Positions 26,559 through 35,767 of a stretch of DNA of 64,000 nt are shown in pieces. Below the pieces are notes generated by a model that had not been told where the DNA came from, made no database searches, and saw only the letters and a list, made by a program, of their open reading frames with translations. This DNA is from Maribacter sedimenticola (GTDB lineage Bacteria; Bacteroidota; Bacteroidia; Flavobacteriales; Flavobacteriaceae). Position numbers and translations under genes: made by a program. Where the stretch lies: positions 105,339 through 169,338 of the forward strand of contig NZ_FZNV01000002.1 of NCBI RefSeq assembly GCF_900188415.1. Reading direction: 5' to 3'. Numbering within the stretch: the first letter of the stretch is position 1; every line of letters begins with the position of its first letter.

Positions 26559-26586
26559 TAATGGGTACGTTTTAATCAATAAACGC

Positions 26587-27603
26587 ATGAAGAAAGTTAC
26601 TTTAAAGGACATTGCTGGGCATTTTAAGGTTTCTATCTCAACAGTTTCCAAAGCTGTGAACGATAGCCATGAAATCAGTGCTGATTTAAAGGCGAAAATT
26701 CAGGAATATGCAAAAGCCAAGCATTACAAGCCAAACAGGCTGGCCCTAAACCTTTTAAATAGAAGTACCAAGACCATAGGTGTCGTAGTACCCAATATCC
26801 TTAATTATTTTTTTGTTCAAGTATTGTACGGTATTGAAAAAGTAGCCAATGAGAACGGGTATAATATTATTAGCTGTATAAGCGATGAATCCAGTGAAAA
26901 AGAGAGTAAAACCTTGGAGTTTTTTGATTCTGGCACCGTTGATGGATTGATTATATCCCTTGCAGAGGAAACGCAAAATGAAAATAAGCATGATGCCCTT
27001 ATAGATATTATAAACAATGACATACCTGTTGTTTTGTTCGATAGGGTTGCAGATGCTTTGGAATGTGATAAGGTGGTAGTAGATGATTTTGAGGCTGGTT
27101 ATAAAACGACCAAGCACTTGATCAATGTGGGCTGTACCAATATAGCGGTCGTTAACCCAACGGGAAGTTCAAGTGTAGGGAAATTAAGGTTACTGGGTTA
27201 TAAGAAGGCATTAGAGGAATTTAAGATTCCGTTCGATGCCAAATTGGTCATGAACCTTACGCCCAAGGACGACCTTGATCTGCTAATGTCCTTTCTTTTA
27301 AATTATAAAACAATAGAGGGTATTATTGGCTTTGATGAGATTACTGCTGTAAAAGTATTGGAAATTGTAAAGGCTAGGGGGTATAATGTGCCCAATGATA
27401 TTTCTATAATTGGGTTTACCAATGGGCAATTGTCCAAGTATGTAACTCCGTCGTTGACCATGGTTAGCCAACATGGAAAGTATATTGGTGAACTTACCGC
27501 CAAACTCTTGATCAATAGAATACAAAATCCGGGACTGCCTTATGAGACTAAAACGGTAAAGACCAGCTTATTGGTAAGGGGCTCAACCAAAAAAATGCAA
27601 TAG
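26587..27603 (+). CDS. LacI-family transcriptional regulator (probable xylose regulator)
   Basis: 338 residues. N-terminal LacI HTH (TLKDIAGHFKVSISTVSKAVNDSHEISADLKAKI) with the hinge PNRLALNLL, then a periplasmic-binding-protein-like sensor domain (KTIGVVVPNILNYFFVQVLYGIEKVA). It should bind operators near xylB/xylA and respond to xylose or a phosphorylated intermediate; that target is inferred from position. It has its own candidate promoter. Its stop codon is one base away from the stop of the convergent oxidoreductase gene. Confidence 0.93.
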   Translation: MKKVTLKDIAGHFKVSISTVSKAVNDSHEISADLKAKIQEYAKAKHYKPNRLALNLLNRSTKTIGVVVPNILNYFFVQVLYGIEKVANENGYNIISCISDESSEKESKTLEFFDSGTVDGLIISLAEETQNENKHDALIDIINNDIPVVLFDRVADALECDKVVVDDFEAGYKTTKHLINVGCTNIAVVNPTGSSSVGKLRLLGYKKALEEFKIPFDAKLVMNLTPKDDLDLLMSFLLNYKTIEGIIGFDEITAVKVLEIVKARGYNVPNDISIIGFTNGQLSKYVTPSLTMVSQHGKYIGELTAKLLINRIQNPGLPYETKTVKTSLLVRGSTKKMQ

Positions 27604-27604
27604 T

Positions 27605-28978
27605 CTAAATGGTATCTGGGTGTGGGTGTACCCAATTTCCCCTGTAGGTACGTTGCAATAGGTCAGTTGCTTTCCGATCATTAACAACCATTCTGCTCTT
27701 GGGGTCGTATACCAATGGCCTTTTTAGGTCCATTGACAGATTGGCCAATATGCAACTGGCAGAGGAGATGTGTCCTTCCTCAATATCCGCAATAGGTTTT
27801 GTGCCATTTTGTATGGCATTTAAAAAATTGAGCATATGTCTTCTGGTTGCCGGTGCTGCATGTAGTTCTATGTCTTTTTCATTAAGGTCTTCAGGATAGG
27901 CCTCTCGCTCATAAAGTACCTCGAATTTTATTGGGGCATCACCGTTTGCAGGAACAAATTCCGCCTTCATGACATCGGCTTTGAGCATACCTTTTTCTCC
28001 ATAAATTTTAAAGGCCCAAGGGTATTCCGGATCAGCGGCATTTCCCCACGTACGGTGCTGCCAGTTGCAATTGAAATTATCGTATTCAAATACTGCAGAT
28101 TGGGTATCGGAAATAGTTGACTTACCATTTTTTTGAACAAAAATTCCACCTTCGGAACTTATGCGTTTGGGCCACCCTAAATTCAACATCCACCTAACGG
28201 TATCCAGCATATGAACACACATATCCCCGGTTATACCATTTCCATACTCCCTAAATGTTCGCCACCACCTTCTATGCGGTAACCCGTCATAGGGCCGCAT
28301 AGGGGCCGGACCCGTCCACATTTCATAATCCAAACGATCAGGTACCGGTTGTTCGGGCGGATTGTCATTGGCACGCATATGGTAATAGCAGCACATATCT
28401 ACATGGCCAATAGTACCAAGTAATCCTGTATCTATAATTTCTTTTTTGACCGATATTAAATGGGGCGTGCTCTTTCGTTGTGTGCCAACCTGTACTACTT
28501 TATTATATTTTCTTGCCGCGGCAATCATGGCCTCACCTTCTATAACATCTACGCTGGTGGGTTTTTGAACGTATACATGAGCGCCAGATTGTAGTGCCGC
28601 TATGCACATAAGCGCATGCCAATGATCCGGTGTGCCAATGAGCACGATATCAAAATCCATGGTATCCAGCATTTTCCTGTAATCTATGAACAATCTTGGT
28701 CTTTTACCGTTTTTCTGTCTCTGGGCCACTAAGTTTGCGGTATTGTTTAGAAAAACCGAATCTACATCACAAAGCGCAGTGACCTCCACATTGGCTACTT
28801 GTATAAGTCGCAATAAATCACTTGTGCCATACCAGCCGGTACCGATCAAAGCAACTTTTTTAGGCTGCTCGTCCTTAAAGAATTCAAATCCATATGTGCT
28901 TAAGGAAGATAGGAGGAGAGAGGCAGAAGCGGCTTTTAAAAAATGTCGTCTATGAAGGGTATTGGGCATAATGTTCAA
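27605..28978 (-). CDS. Tat-exported Gfo/Idh/MocA family oxidoreductase
   Basis: 457 residues. A twin-arginine motif (HRRHFLKAASA) with a hydrophobic stretch predicts Tat export of the folded NAD(P)-bound protein. The Rossmann motif is ALIGTGWYGTSDLL, and the dehydrogenase signature is VYVQKPTSV, where the usual Glu of the EKP motif is Gln while the Lys is retained. Family members act on sugars and their oxidised forms, often with a tightly bound cofactor. Alternative starts are 28978 and 28969. Because it lies close to the GMC/subunit-3/isomerase genes, a role in 3-keto-sugar chemistry is plausible but not shown. A glycosidase activity of GH109 type cannot be ruled out. Confidence 0.87.
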   Translation of the reverse strand: MNIMPNTLHRRHFLKAASASLLLSSLSTYGFEFFKDEQPKKVALIGTGWYGTSDLLRLIQVANVEVTALCDVDSVFLNNTANLVAQRQKNGKRPRLFIDYRKMLDTMDFDIVLIGTPDHWHALMCIAALQSGAHVYVQKPTSVDVIEGEAMIAAARKYNKVVQVGTQRKSTPHLISVKKEIIDTGLLGTIGHVDMCCYYHMRANDNPPEQPVPDRLDYEMWTGPAPMRPYDGLPHRRWWRTFREYGNGITGDMCVHMLDTVRWMLNLGWPKRISSEGGIFVQKNGKSTISDTQSAVFEYDNFNCNWQHRTWGNAADPEYPWAFKIYGEKGMLKADVMKAEFVPANGDAPIKFEVLYEREAYPEDLNEKDIELHAAPATRRHMLNFLNAIQNGTKPIADIEEGHISSASCILANLSMDLKRPLVYDPKSRMVVNDRKATDLLQRTYRGNWVHPHPDTI

Positions 28979-29119
28979 TTTTTAATCAGGGATATGTATT
29001 AATAAATTATTTCATCGTAATGAAATTAGCAATAAAAAGGAAGTGTAAATTAATTATTTATTAAAAAATAGGTTGAATAATTGCTTATATTTAAATCTGT
29101 TAACACTTCTATCTTTAAA

Positions 29120-30490
29120 ATGCGATTTTATTTATTATTGATTTTCATTTGTTCAACGGCTATTGTCAAAGCGGAAATTACCTTACCCAATATTTTCTCG
29201 GACAAAATGGTGCTTCAACGAGAAGCGGAAGTATTACTGTATGGTTGGGCAGACCCCAACGAGGAATTTGAAATTTATACGGGTTGGAACGATAAGACGG
29301 TAGCTGTAAAGACCGGGAATAATGCAAAATGGCAGGTAACCGTGCAAACACCTGAAGCAGGTGGGCCGTATTCCATTAAGTTTACCGGAAAAGGAAATGA
29401 AATTATTTTTACGCAAGTTTTGATCGGGGAAGTCTGGCTTTGCTCAGGACAAAGCAATATGGAGTGGAGTGCCAACAGTACAATAGACAATAAGGAATTT
29501 GAAATTGCCAATGCGAACAATGATTTAATACGATTGTTTACCGTGCAAAAAAGAACGGCACTTCATCCACTGGAAGATGTAGAGGGAACGTGGGAAGCCT
29601 GTACATCGGAAACCATGCCCGATTTTAGTGCAGTAGCCTATTTTTTTGCTAAGAAAGTGGCAACGGAGTTAAACGTACCCATTGGCTTGGTCGATGCTTC
29701 CTGGGGAGCATCCTGTGCCGAAGTGTGGACACCGGAAAATGTCTTTGAATCTTTTCCGGAATTAGCTAATGCGCATAAAGCCATAAAACCCAATAAATGG
29801 GTTACCATTGAACCGTCTGTGTTATATAATGCAATGATTGCCCCACTTACCAATTTTAAGATTTCTGGGGTTCTATGGTATCAAGGAGAATCCAACACGG
29901 CCAACGCATCATCGTACCAAAATCTTTTTACCCATATGATTACTTCATGGAGGACGGCATGGCAATATGATTTTCCATTTTATTATGTACAAATAGCTCC
30001 GTTTAAATATGGAGGAACGTATGAAGGAGGTATTGTCAGGGACCAACAGCGCAGAACGTTGTCCTTAAAGAATACCGGCATGGCCATGACAAGTGATATT
30101 TGCACTGTTGATGATATTCACCCCCAAAACAAGCAAGATGTGGGATTGCGACTTGCCAATATCGCCCTAAAATATCATTTTAATGCTTTTGACGGGGAAG
30201 TTAATGGTCCGTTGTATGATATGGTTAAAGTCCAGGGGAATGCCATAGAAGTATCTTTTCATAATGATGAAGGAATGTATGTCAAGGGTAAGCAAATAGA
30301 CCATTTTGAAATTAGTGGAGAGAATGGGGTTTGGTATCCTGCTAAGGCAAGTTTAAAGAAAGGAGTGGTGCGTGTAAGTGCCAAGGAAGTGAAATTACCG
30401 GTGCATGTGCGTTATGCTTGGAAAAGTACGGCTATAGGTAATCTATTTAATGCGGCGGGCTTGCCCGCTTCTACATTTACCAGCGAATAA
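29120..30490 (+). CDS. Sialate O-acetylesterase-like SGNH esterase
   Basis: 456 residues from the ATG at 29120, which gives a signal peptide (FYLLLIFICSTAIVKA). An upstream TTG at 29081 would place 13 polar residues before it and is rejected. The SASA/SGNH nucleophile motif is SGQSNMEWS (Ser112) and the late Asp-His pair is in DDIHPQNKQDVG. WYQGESN in the middle is typical for this family. Secreted members remove O-acetyl groups from sialic acids or other glycans, including xylan. It is divergent from the Gfo/Idh gene across 141 AT-rich bases and is not clearly in an operon. Confidence 0.9.
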   Translation: MRFYLLLIFICSTAIVKAEITLPNIFSDKMVLQREAEVLLYGWADPNEEFEIYTGWNDKTVAVKTGNNAKWQVTVQTPEAGGPYSIKFTGKGNEIIFTQVLIGEVWLCSGQSNMEWSANSTIDNKEFEIANANNDLIRLFTVQKRTALHPLEDVEGTWEACTSETMPDFSAVAYFFAKKVATELNVPIGLVDASWGASCAEVWTPENVFESFPELANAHKAIKPNKWVTIEPSVLYNAMIAPLTNFKISGVLWYQGESNTANASSYQNLFTHMITSWRTAWQYDFPFYYVQIAPFKYGGTYEGGIVRDQQRRTLSLKNTGMAMTSDICTVDDIHPQNKQDVGLRLANIALKYHFNAFDGEVNGPLYDMVKVQGNAIEVSFHNDEGMYVKGKQIDHFEISGENGVWYPAKASLKKGVVRVSAKEVKLPVHVRYAWKSTAIGNLFNAAGLPASTFTSE

Positions 30491-30622
30491 TATCCGGATA
30501 AATAGGTTTCGATAGCACTATAAAAGCAGACGCCTGTAGAACATATTAGGTTATTCAGCTAAAAACATATTTATAATTTTTTATTAATATTTACATTGTA
30601 TGCTCGAACAAATAGAAAGATT

Positions 30623-32344
30623 ATGCAGATAAAAGAATCCTCAGAAATTTATGATGTCATCATAGTCGGTTCAGGAGCCGGTGGTGGTATGGCAACAAAA
30701 CAGTTGGCAGATGCCGGCCTTAATATTGCCGTTGTAGAGGCAGGGCCATTTTTTGATCCTGCGGACCCAAAGACCATGACCCAGTTAAAACAACCTTATG
30801 ATTCCCCAAGAAGGGGTGCGGGAACCACCCGTGCATTTGGAGAATGGGATATGTCCTGGGGGGATTGGGAAGTTGAGGGAGAACCATATACCCATGCAGA
30901 AGGTACCGAGTTTAAATGGTGGCGGGCGCGAATGCTAGGTGGTAGAACCAACCACTGGGGACGAATATCCTTGAGATTTGGACCTAAGGATTTTAAAGGA
31001 AAAACAAGGGATGGTCATGGAGATGATTGGCCTATTGGCTATGAGGACGTAAAACCCTATTATGATAAATTGGACAAACTTATTGGGGTTTTTGGAACCA
31101 ATGAAGGAAGGGAAAACGATCCTGACGGATTTTTCCTGCCTCCTCCAAAACCAAGATTGCATGAGCTTTTCTATATTAACGGAGCAAAAAAATCTAACAT
31201 ACCGGTTATACCGGGTAGGCTTTCAATGTTGACCAAACGTATCAATGAAGATCGTGGGGTCTGTTTTTATTGTGGCCAATGTGGTAGGTCTTGCCAAATT
31301 TATGCGGATTTTTCCGCAGGTAGCTGTTTAATCTTTCCTGCCCAAAAAAGTGGTGGTCAAGTAAAATTGTTCGTAAATGCCATGGTACGTGAAATAACGA
31401 CAAATGAAGAAGGTAAGGCTACCGGGGTTTCCTATATCAACAAAGAGGACAGAAAAGAGTATAAATTAAGGGGCAAGGTAGTGGTTTTGGCCGCATCTGC
31501 TTGTAGCTCAGCACGTATACTTTTAAATTCAAAGAGTAAACAACACCCTAATGGACTAGGAAACAGTAGTAACCTTGTGGGAAGATACCTGCATGATTCT
31601 ACCGGAGCTAGTGCCGCTGGGGTAATACCAGGTCTAATGAACCGTAAAACATCATATAATGAAGATGGTGTTGGGGGTATGCACGTTTACTCACCCTGGT
31701 GGGGAGATAATTCAAAATTGGATTTCCCTAGAGGATACCATATAGAAGTTTGGGGCGGTATGAGTCAGCCTAATTACGGGTTTGGTTGGGACCCAAATGC
31801 ATTGAATAAATATTTTGGATTAAAGTCTGGAGGATATGGCGATAGTTTACGGGACGATGTCAAGAAATACTATGGTTCTGTCATAGGTTTTGGTGGTCGT
31901 GGAGAAGGCTTGGCCAGCTATGATAATTATTGTGAGATAGATCCAACTACTGTTGATCAATACGGTATCCCCGTACTGAAGTTCAATTATAAATGGTCTC
32001 AGTATGAAAGAAACCAGGCCAAACATATGCATGATACCTTTGAAGAAATCATACATAACATGGGCGGACATTATTTAGGGGAAAAACCCGGTAAAGACCA
32101 AGATTATGGATTGCATAAACCAGGTGAGATTATTCATGAAGTTGGTACGACAAGAATGGGAGATGACCCAAAAACATCGGTTACGAACAAGTTTCAGCAA
32201 TTGCACGATGTAGATAACGTTTTTATAGTGGATGCAGGGGTATTTGTATCACAAGCGGACAAGAACTGTACCTGGACCATTATGGCACTTTCATGGAGGG
32301 CATCTGATTATATCATAGAACAGTTAAAGGCACAAAATATTTAG
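30623..32344 (+). CDS. GMC-family sugar dehydrogenase large subunit with Fe-S-type Cys motif (glucoside 3-dehydrogenase/FAD-GDH like)
   Basis: 573 residues from the ATG at 30623; a TTG at 30596 is less likely. FAD motif VGSGAGGGMATKQLADAGLNIAVVEAG (residues 15-41), then RMLGGRTNHWGR typical of GMC enzymes. Cys214, 217, 220 and 224 (CFYCGQCGRSC) form a CX2CX2CX3C pattern that could hold an iron-sulfur cluster, as in FAD-dependent glucose dehydrogenases. The C-terminus has NCTWTIMALSWRASDYI. With the adjacent subunit-3 gene it resembles pyranoside 3-dehydrogenases such as Caulobacter LacA. It has no signal peptide, so export is probably by co-translocation with the Tat-signalled small subunit. 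Confidence 0.9.
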   Translation: MQIKESSEIYDVIIVGSGAGGGMATKQLADAGLNIAVVEAGPFFDPADPKTMTQLKQPYDSPRRGAGTTRAFGEWDMSWGDWEVEGEPYTHAEGTEFKWWRARMLGGRTNHWGRISLRFGPKDFKGKTRDGHGDDWPIGYEDVKPYYDKLDKLIGVFGTNEGRENDPDGFFLPPPKPRLHELFYINGAKKSNIPVIPGRLSMLTKRINEDRGVCFYCGQCGRSCQIYADFSAGSCLIFPAQKSGGQVKLFVNAMVREITTNEEGKATGVSYINKEDRKEYKLRGKVVVLAASACSSARILLNSKSKQHPNGLGNSSNLVGRYLHDSTGASAAGVIPGLMNRKTSYNEDGVGGMHVYSPWWGDNSKLDFPRGYHIEVWGGMSQPNYGFGWDPNALNKYFGLKSGGYGDSLRDDVKKYYGSVIGFGGRGEGLASYDNYCEIDPTTVDQYGIPVLKFNYKWSQYERNQAKHMHDTFEEIIHNMGGHYLGEKPGKDQDYGLHKPGEIIHEVGTTRMGDDPKTSVTNKFQQLHDVDNVFIVDAGVFVSQADKNCTWTIMALSWRASDYIIEQLKAQNI

Positions 32345-32347
32345 AAG

Positions 32348-33070
32348 ATGGATAGAAGAAAAAGTTTACAAACCCTAATACTTGGTGGTGCCGCTGCGGG
32401 TACCGGATTGGTGTTCAATTCCTGTAAGACTGAAAATGGCGAGTCTATAGACGAAACCATCACTACCAGTACCGAAAAATATTTTGGAAGAACCCCCGCC
32501 GAATTGGAGCGTATAGAAAAATTGAATGCAGAACAATTGTTCAATGAGCATGAAATGGAAACTATAGCTGCGTTGGCAGTAGTAATTCTTCCACCTAAAG
32601 AACCCCATGGCGGACCAATAGAGGCAGGAGTACCGGAACTTGTTGAATTTATGGGCAAGGATATTCCTGAAATGGCTCCTACACTTCTTGGTGGACTAAT
32701 GTGGTTAGATCATAAAAGTAATACGGAATTTGGAACCGAATTTAAATCGGCGACCTTGGAACAGAAAAAACAGATTTGTGATGAGATCTGTTGGCATGAT
32801 ACGGAAAAGCCATTGAGTGAACAACCTTTGGAAATTCAGTTTTTTTACACCATGAGAGGCCTTACGGTAACTGGTTATTATACTTCTGAAGTAGGTATTG
32901 CAGATTTGGGTTATAAAGGGAATACCCCTAATGTGTGGGATGGCGTTCCGCAAGATGTTCTAGATCAGCACGGTGTTGCCTATGATCCGGAATGGATAGC
33001 CAAGTGTGTGGACCAAAGCAAGAGAAATGTCATTGCTGAATGGGATGACGAAGGCAATTTACTTACATAA
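32348..33070 (+). CDS. Gluconate 2-dehydrogenase subunit 3-like protein (Tat signal, lipobox)
   Basis: 240 residues, four bases after the GMC gene. The N-terminus has RR in MDRRKSLQTLILGG followed by a hydrophobic stretch and NSC lipobox (Cys26), i.e. a Tat lipoprotein pattern. The body (ETIAALAVVILPPKEPHGGPIEAGVPELV) is the gluconate 2-dehydrogenase subunit 3 family, which binds GMC dehydrogenases and carries them through the Tat pore. It should anchor the complex to the membrane. No multihaem cytochrome subunit is found next to it. Confidence 0.9.
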   Translation: MDRRKSLQTLILGGAAAGTGLVFNSCKTENGESIDETITTSTEKYFGRTPAELERIEKLNAEQLFNEHEMETIAALAVVILPPKEPHGGPIEAGVPELVEFMGKDIPEMAPTLLGGLMWLDHKSNTEFGTEFKSATLEQKKQICDEICWHDTEKPLSEQPLEIQFFYTMRGLTVTGYYTSEVGIADLGYKGNTPNVWDGVPQDVLDQHGVAYDPEWIAKCVDQSKRNVIAEWDDEGNLLT

Positions 33071-33077
33071 ACGGATT

Positions 33078-33902
33078 ATGAGGATGAAAAAAATAATCAT
33101 TGCAGCCTTATTTATCGGAAGCGGATATTTGGCACAGGCCCAAGAAGTGGGACTTCAACTATATAGTCTTAGGAATCAGTTTAAGGTTGATGTAGCCAAT
33201 ACACTGGGGTTGATCAATGAGTGGGGTATTACTAAAATTGAAGGCGGTGGAACGTATGACATGCCTTTAGAGGAGTTTAAGGCCTTGCTTGCAGAGAATA
33301 AACTGGAGATGGTTAGTGTAGGAGCCAGTTTTGAAGACCTTGAAAATAATGTGGGCAAAGTCATTAAGGATGCCAAGGATTTTGGCGCAAAATATGTAAT
33401 GTGCGCTTGGGTGCCGCATGAAGGTAATAAATGGGCTTTGGAAGAAACCAAACATGCCAGTGAAGTATTCAACAAAGCAGGTAAGAAGCTTCAGGAAAGT
33501 GGACTTATTTTGGTTTATCATCCGCATGGCTACGAATTTAGACCTTATAGAAAAGGAACTTTGTTTGATTATATGGTAAGGAATGCAACCAATTATACAT
33601 TTGAGCTAGATGTATTCTGGGCACAACATGGCGGTGAGGACCCTTTGGCATTAATGAAAAAATATCCTAGTAAGATTACATTGCTACATTTAAAGGATAT
33701 GGAAAAAGGTGTTGAGGGTAATGATACAGGGCATGAAGATGATGAAACCAATGTAGTCCTGGGTACAGGGCAAATAGATATTGCAGGTATTGTTGCCGAA
33801 GCAAAGAAATTGGGTATAGAATATATGTTTATTGAAGATGAATCTACAAATGTGGTATCTCAGGTACCGCAAAGCTTAACGTATTTAAAATCGCTGGAAT
33901 AG
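33078..33902 (+). CDS. Secreted sugar phosphate isomerase/epimerase-like TIM-barrel protein
   Basis: 274 residues from ATG 33078 (or 33084), which expose a signal peptide (KKIIIAALFIGSGYLAQAQ). An in-frame ATG at 33006 overlaps the previous gene and would hide the signal, so it is rejected. The barrel shows VGLQLYSLRNQ, KIEGGGTYDM, YHPHGYEF and LLHLKDME, with metal-ligand-type Glu and His residues of the xylose-isomerase-like family. Being periplasmic, it is unlikely to act on sugar phosphates; comparable secreted members are linked to 3-keto-glycoside cleavage or isomerisation. Eight bases separate it from the subunit-3 stop, giving a three-gene operon. Confidence 0.87.
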   Translation: MRMKKIIIAALFIGSGYLAQAQEVGLQLYSLRNQFKVDVANTLGLINEWGITKIEGGGTYDMPLEEFKALLAENKLEMVSVGASFEDLENNVGKVIKDAKDFGAKYVMCAWVPHEGNKWALEETKHASEVFNKAGKKLQESGLILVYHPHGYEFRPYRKGTLFDYMVRNATNYTFELDVFWAQHGGEDPLALMKKYPSKITLLHLKDMEKGVEGNDTGHEDDETNVVLGTGQIDIAGIVAEAKKLGIEYMFIEDESTNVVSQVPQSLTYLKSLE

Positions 33903-33923
33903 CCTCAAGGATATAGTAGACAT

Positions 33924-33960
33924 AAAAAGCTCCGATCATAAATGAATTGGAGCTTTTTTT
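33924..33960. terminator. Terminator between the isomerase and sulfatase genes
   Basis: AAAAAGCTCC / GGAGCTTTTT stem with a 15-nt loop and T run; A-rich on the other side, so usable from both convergent genes. Confidence 0.8.
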
Positions 33961-35743
33961 ATTCCACCTTTTTAAATTGTAACAACCTAAAATCGCCAAC
34001 TTGGCTTTTCTTTACTTCCAGAGCTTTAAGGGTAAGAATGCCGTTACCTTTAGTAAGGGAAATAGTTCCTAAATCAAGCGCTTTAAAATTTTTTACATAA
34101 GATTCCATTCTCGGTACACGATCATTGTGCATGCCTATTAGTTCTGGGTCGTGGGCTTCTGTTATTTTACTTGCTATTTTGCTTCCGTTGAAACTCAATT
34201 CTACTATTGAACCCAAATCTTTCTCTGGACAGGTATAGTAGAGATGAACTTGAAATCGTCCTTCTTCCATTACCTCAACATCCCAACTAATGGAATCATT
34301 GACTGATTTCCAATTGGTAAAGAAAGAATCATTGGGCCATTGGTTACTGCGTATTATTGAACCATGGGCAATACCATCTCTTGCAGGTAGCTGTGTGTAT
34401 ATTGCTTGTGGATAGCCTAATGTAAAAGCACGTTTATCGTTGTTTTTGTGAAGTGTCATGGTTTCTTCTTGCCAATTCTCCTTGGCCGCTATCAAGGAAT
34501 CTCTTAATGTGGTATATATGTGGGAAACATCTATTTTCTGTCCGCGGTCTATGGTAATATCATAAAGCCTGTTTTCCTCATCTAACCTAAATTGCTGATT
34601 TCTAACACTTGTTTTTCCGTTCCAATGGTTAAATATTAAACGTTCCTGTACCGTTGTGTCCTTTTGTAATAGCAAAGCACTTAAATCTTTGCCATCAATA
34701 GGTTTATTGGTGCTTACGGGTATTTCCAATAAGCCGCAAAGAGTAGGTAGCAAGTCAATACTTCCGGCTATATCAACAAGATTTAATCCGTTTTTTATAT
34801 GGCCGGGCCATTTAATAAAGAAAGGTGTTCTCACGCCGCCTTCATCTACATTTCCTTTTTTACCTTTCATTCCACCGTTCCATCGGTATGCATTAGGTCC
34901 ATTGTCAGATAAGTAGATGATGATGGTGTTTTCCTCCAATCCCAATTGTTCTATGGTAGTCATTATTCGCCCTACATTGGTATCGATATTTTCCACCATG
35001 GCCAAAGCGGCTTTCGTAAATTGCAGGTCTTCATCTTTATCTACGGAGGCTAATGAATCTAATGGTTTATGTTTCATTTTGTTCCAATACTCGTCCGGTA
35101 CCTGCATAGGGCTATGTGGGGTATTATAGGGTAGGTAAAGGAAAAAAGGTTCGTTTGCATGCTTTTCTATAAAATTAATTCCTTGGCCGGTAAGGTCATC
35201 TACCAAAAAACCTTTTCCTTGAACAAGTTTCCCATTGTTTTCCAGCATGGGGCTAAAATAATTACCCCAATGCCCAGACGCAAAACCATAAAACTGTTCA
35301 AATCCTCTAGAATTAGGGTGGTAAGGCGGTTGCATACCATTATGCCACTTGCCAAATGCCGCCGTTCTATAACCTGTTTCCTGAAGTATTTCCGCTATGG
35401 TGGTTTCATTAAGGTTAAAACGTTCTCCACCCGATGAAGTTTCATATACGCCTAATCTGGTAAAATATCTTCCGGTCAATAATTCAGCTCTTGTAGGGGA
35501 GCAAACGGGTTGCACATAAAAATTATCAAAAGATGCCCCATAATTTTTAATAGCGTCTATGTGTGGTGTGTGCAGATTGGAATTGCCGCTACTGCTCAAA
35601 TCGCCCCAACCTTGGTCATCTGCCAAAAACAGGATGACATTTGGTCTTTTTTGTGTAGGCAAAGGTTTTTCTATGGTTTTCTTTTCTGTACAGCCAATAC
35701 CTGTTATAAAAAGGGAAAGTATGAATACTTTAATTAACTTCAT
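33959..35743 (-). CDS. Sulfatase (arylsulfatase A family, S1) lipoprotein
   Basis: 594 residues. Signal ends with lipobox GIGC (Cys18). NVILFLADDQGWGDLS gives the N-terminal metal-binding aspartates; the formylglycine motif is VCSPTRAELLTGRY (Cys81, to be matured by an anaerobic or FGE-type enzyme encoded elsewhere). GKWHNG and YLSDNGP continue the active site. The C-terminal 150 residues (FQVHLYY, GSIVELSFNGSKI) look like a carbohydrate-binding-type beta sandwich. It follows the GH130 gene by 24 nt, so the pair probably attacks a sulfated oligosaccharide together. The S1 subfamily and substrate cannot be told. Confidence 0.93.
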   Translation of the reverse strand: MKLIKVFILSLFITGIGCTEKKTIEKPLPTQKRPNVILFLADDQGWGDLSSSGNSNLHTPHIDAIKNYGASFDNFYVQPVCSPTRAELLTGRYFTRLGVYETSSGGERFNLNETTIAEILQETGYRTAAFGKWHNGMQPPYHPNSRGFEQFYGFASGHWGNYFSPMLENNGKLVQGKGFLVDDLTGQGINFIEKHANEPFFLYLPYNTPHSPMQVPDEYWNKMKHKPLDSLASVDKDEDLQFTKAALAMVENIDTNVGRIMTTIEQLGLEENTIIIYLSDNGPNAYRWNGGMKGKKGNVDEGGVRTPFFIKWPGHIKNGLNLVDIAGSIDLLPTLCGLLEIPVSTNKPIDGKDLSALLLQKDTTVQERLIFNHWNGKTSVRNQQFRLDEENRLYDITIDRGQKIDVSHIYTTLRDSLIAAKENWQEETMTLHKNNDKRAFTLGYPQAIYTQLPARDGIAHGSIIRSNQWPNDSFFTNWKSVNDSISWDVEVMEEGRFQVHLYYTCPEKDLGSIVELSFNGSKIASKITEAHDPELIGMHNDRVPRMESYVKNFKALDLGTISLTKGNGILTLKALEVKKSQVGDFRLLQFKKVE

Positions 35744-35767
35744 TGTACACTGGGTTTACGAATGGTT

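Noticed and set aside
33006-33077. Upstream start for the isomerase-like gene
   Set aside because: The extension overlaps the subunit-3 gene and would bury the signal peptide.
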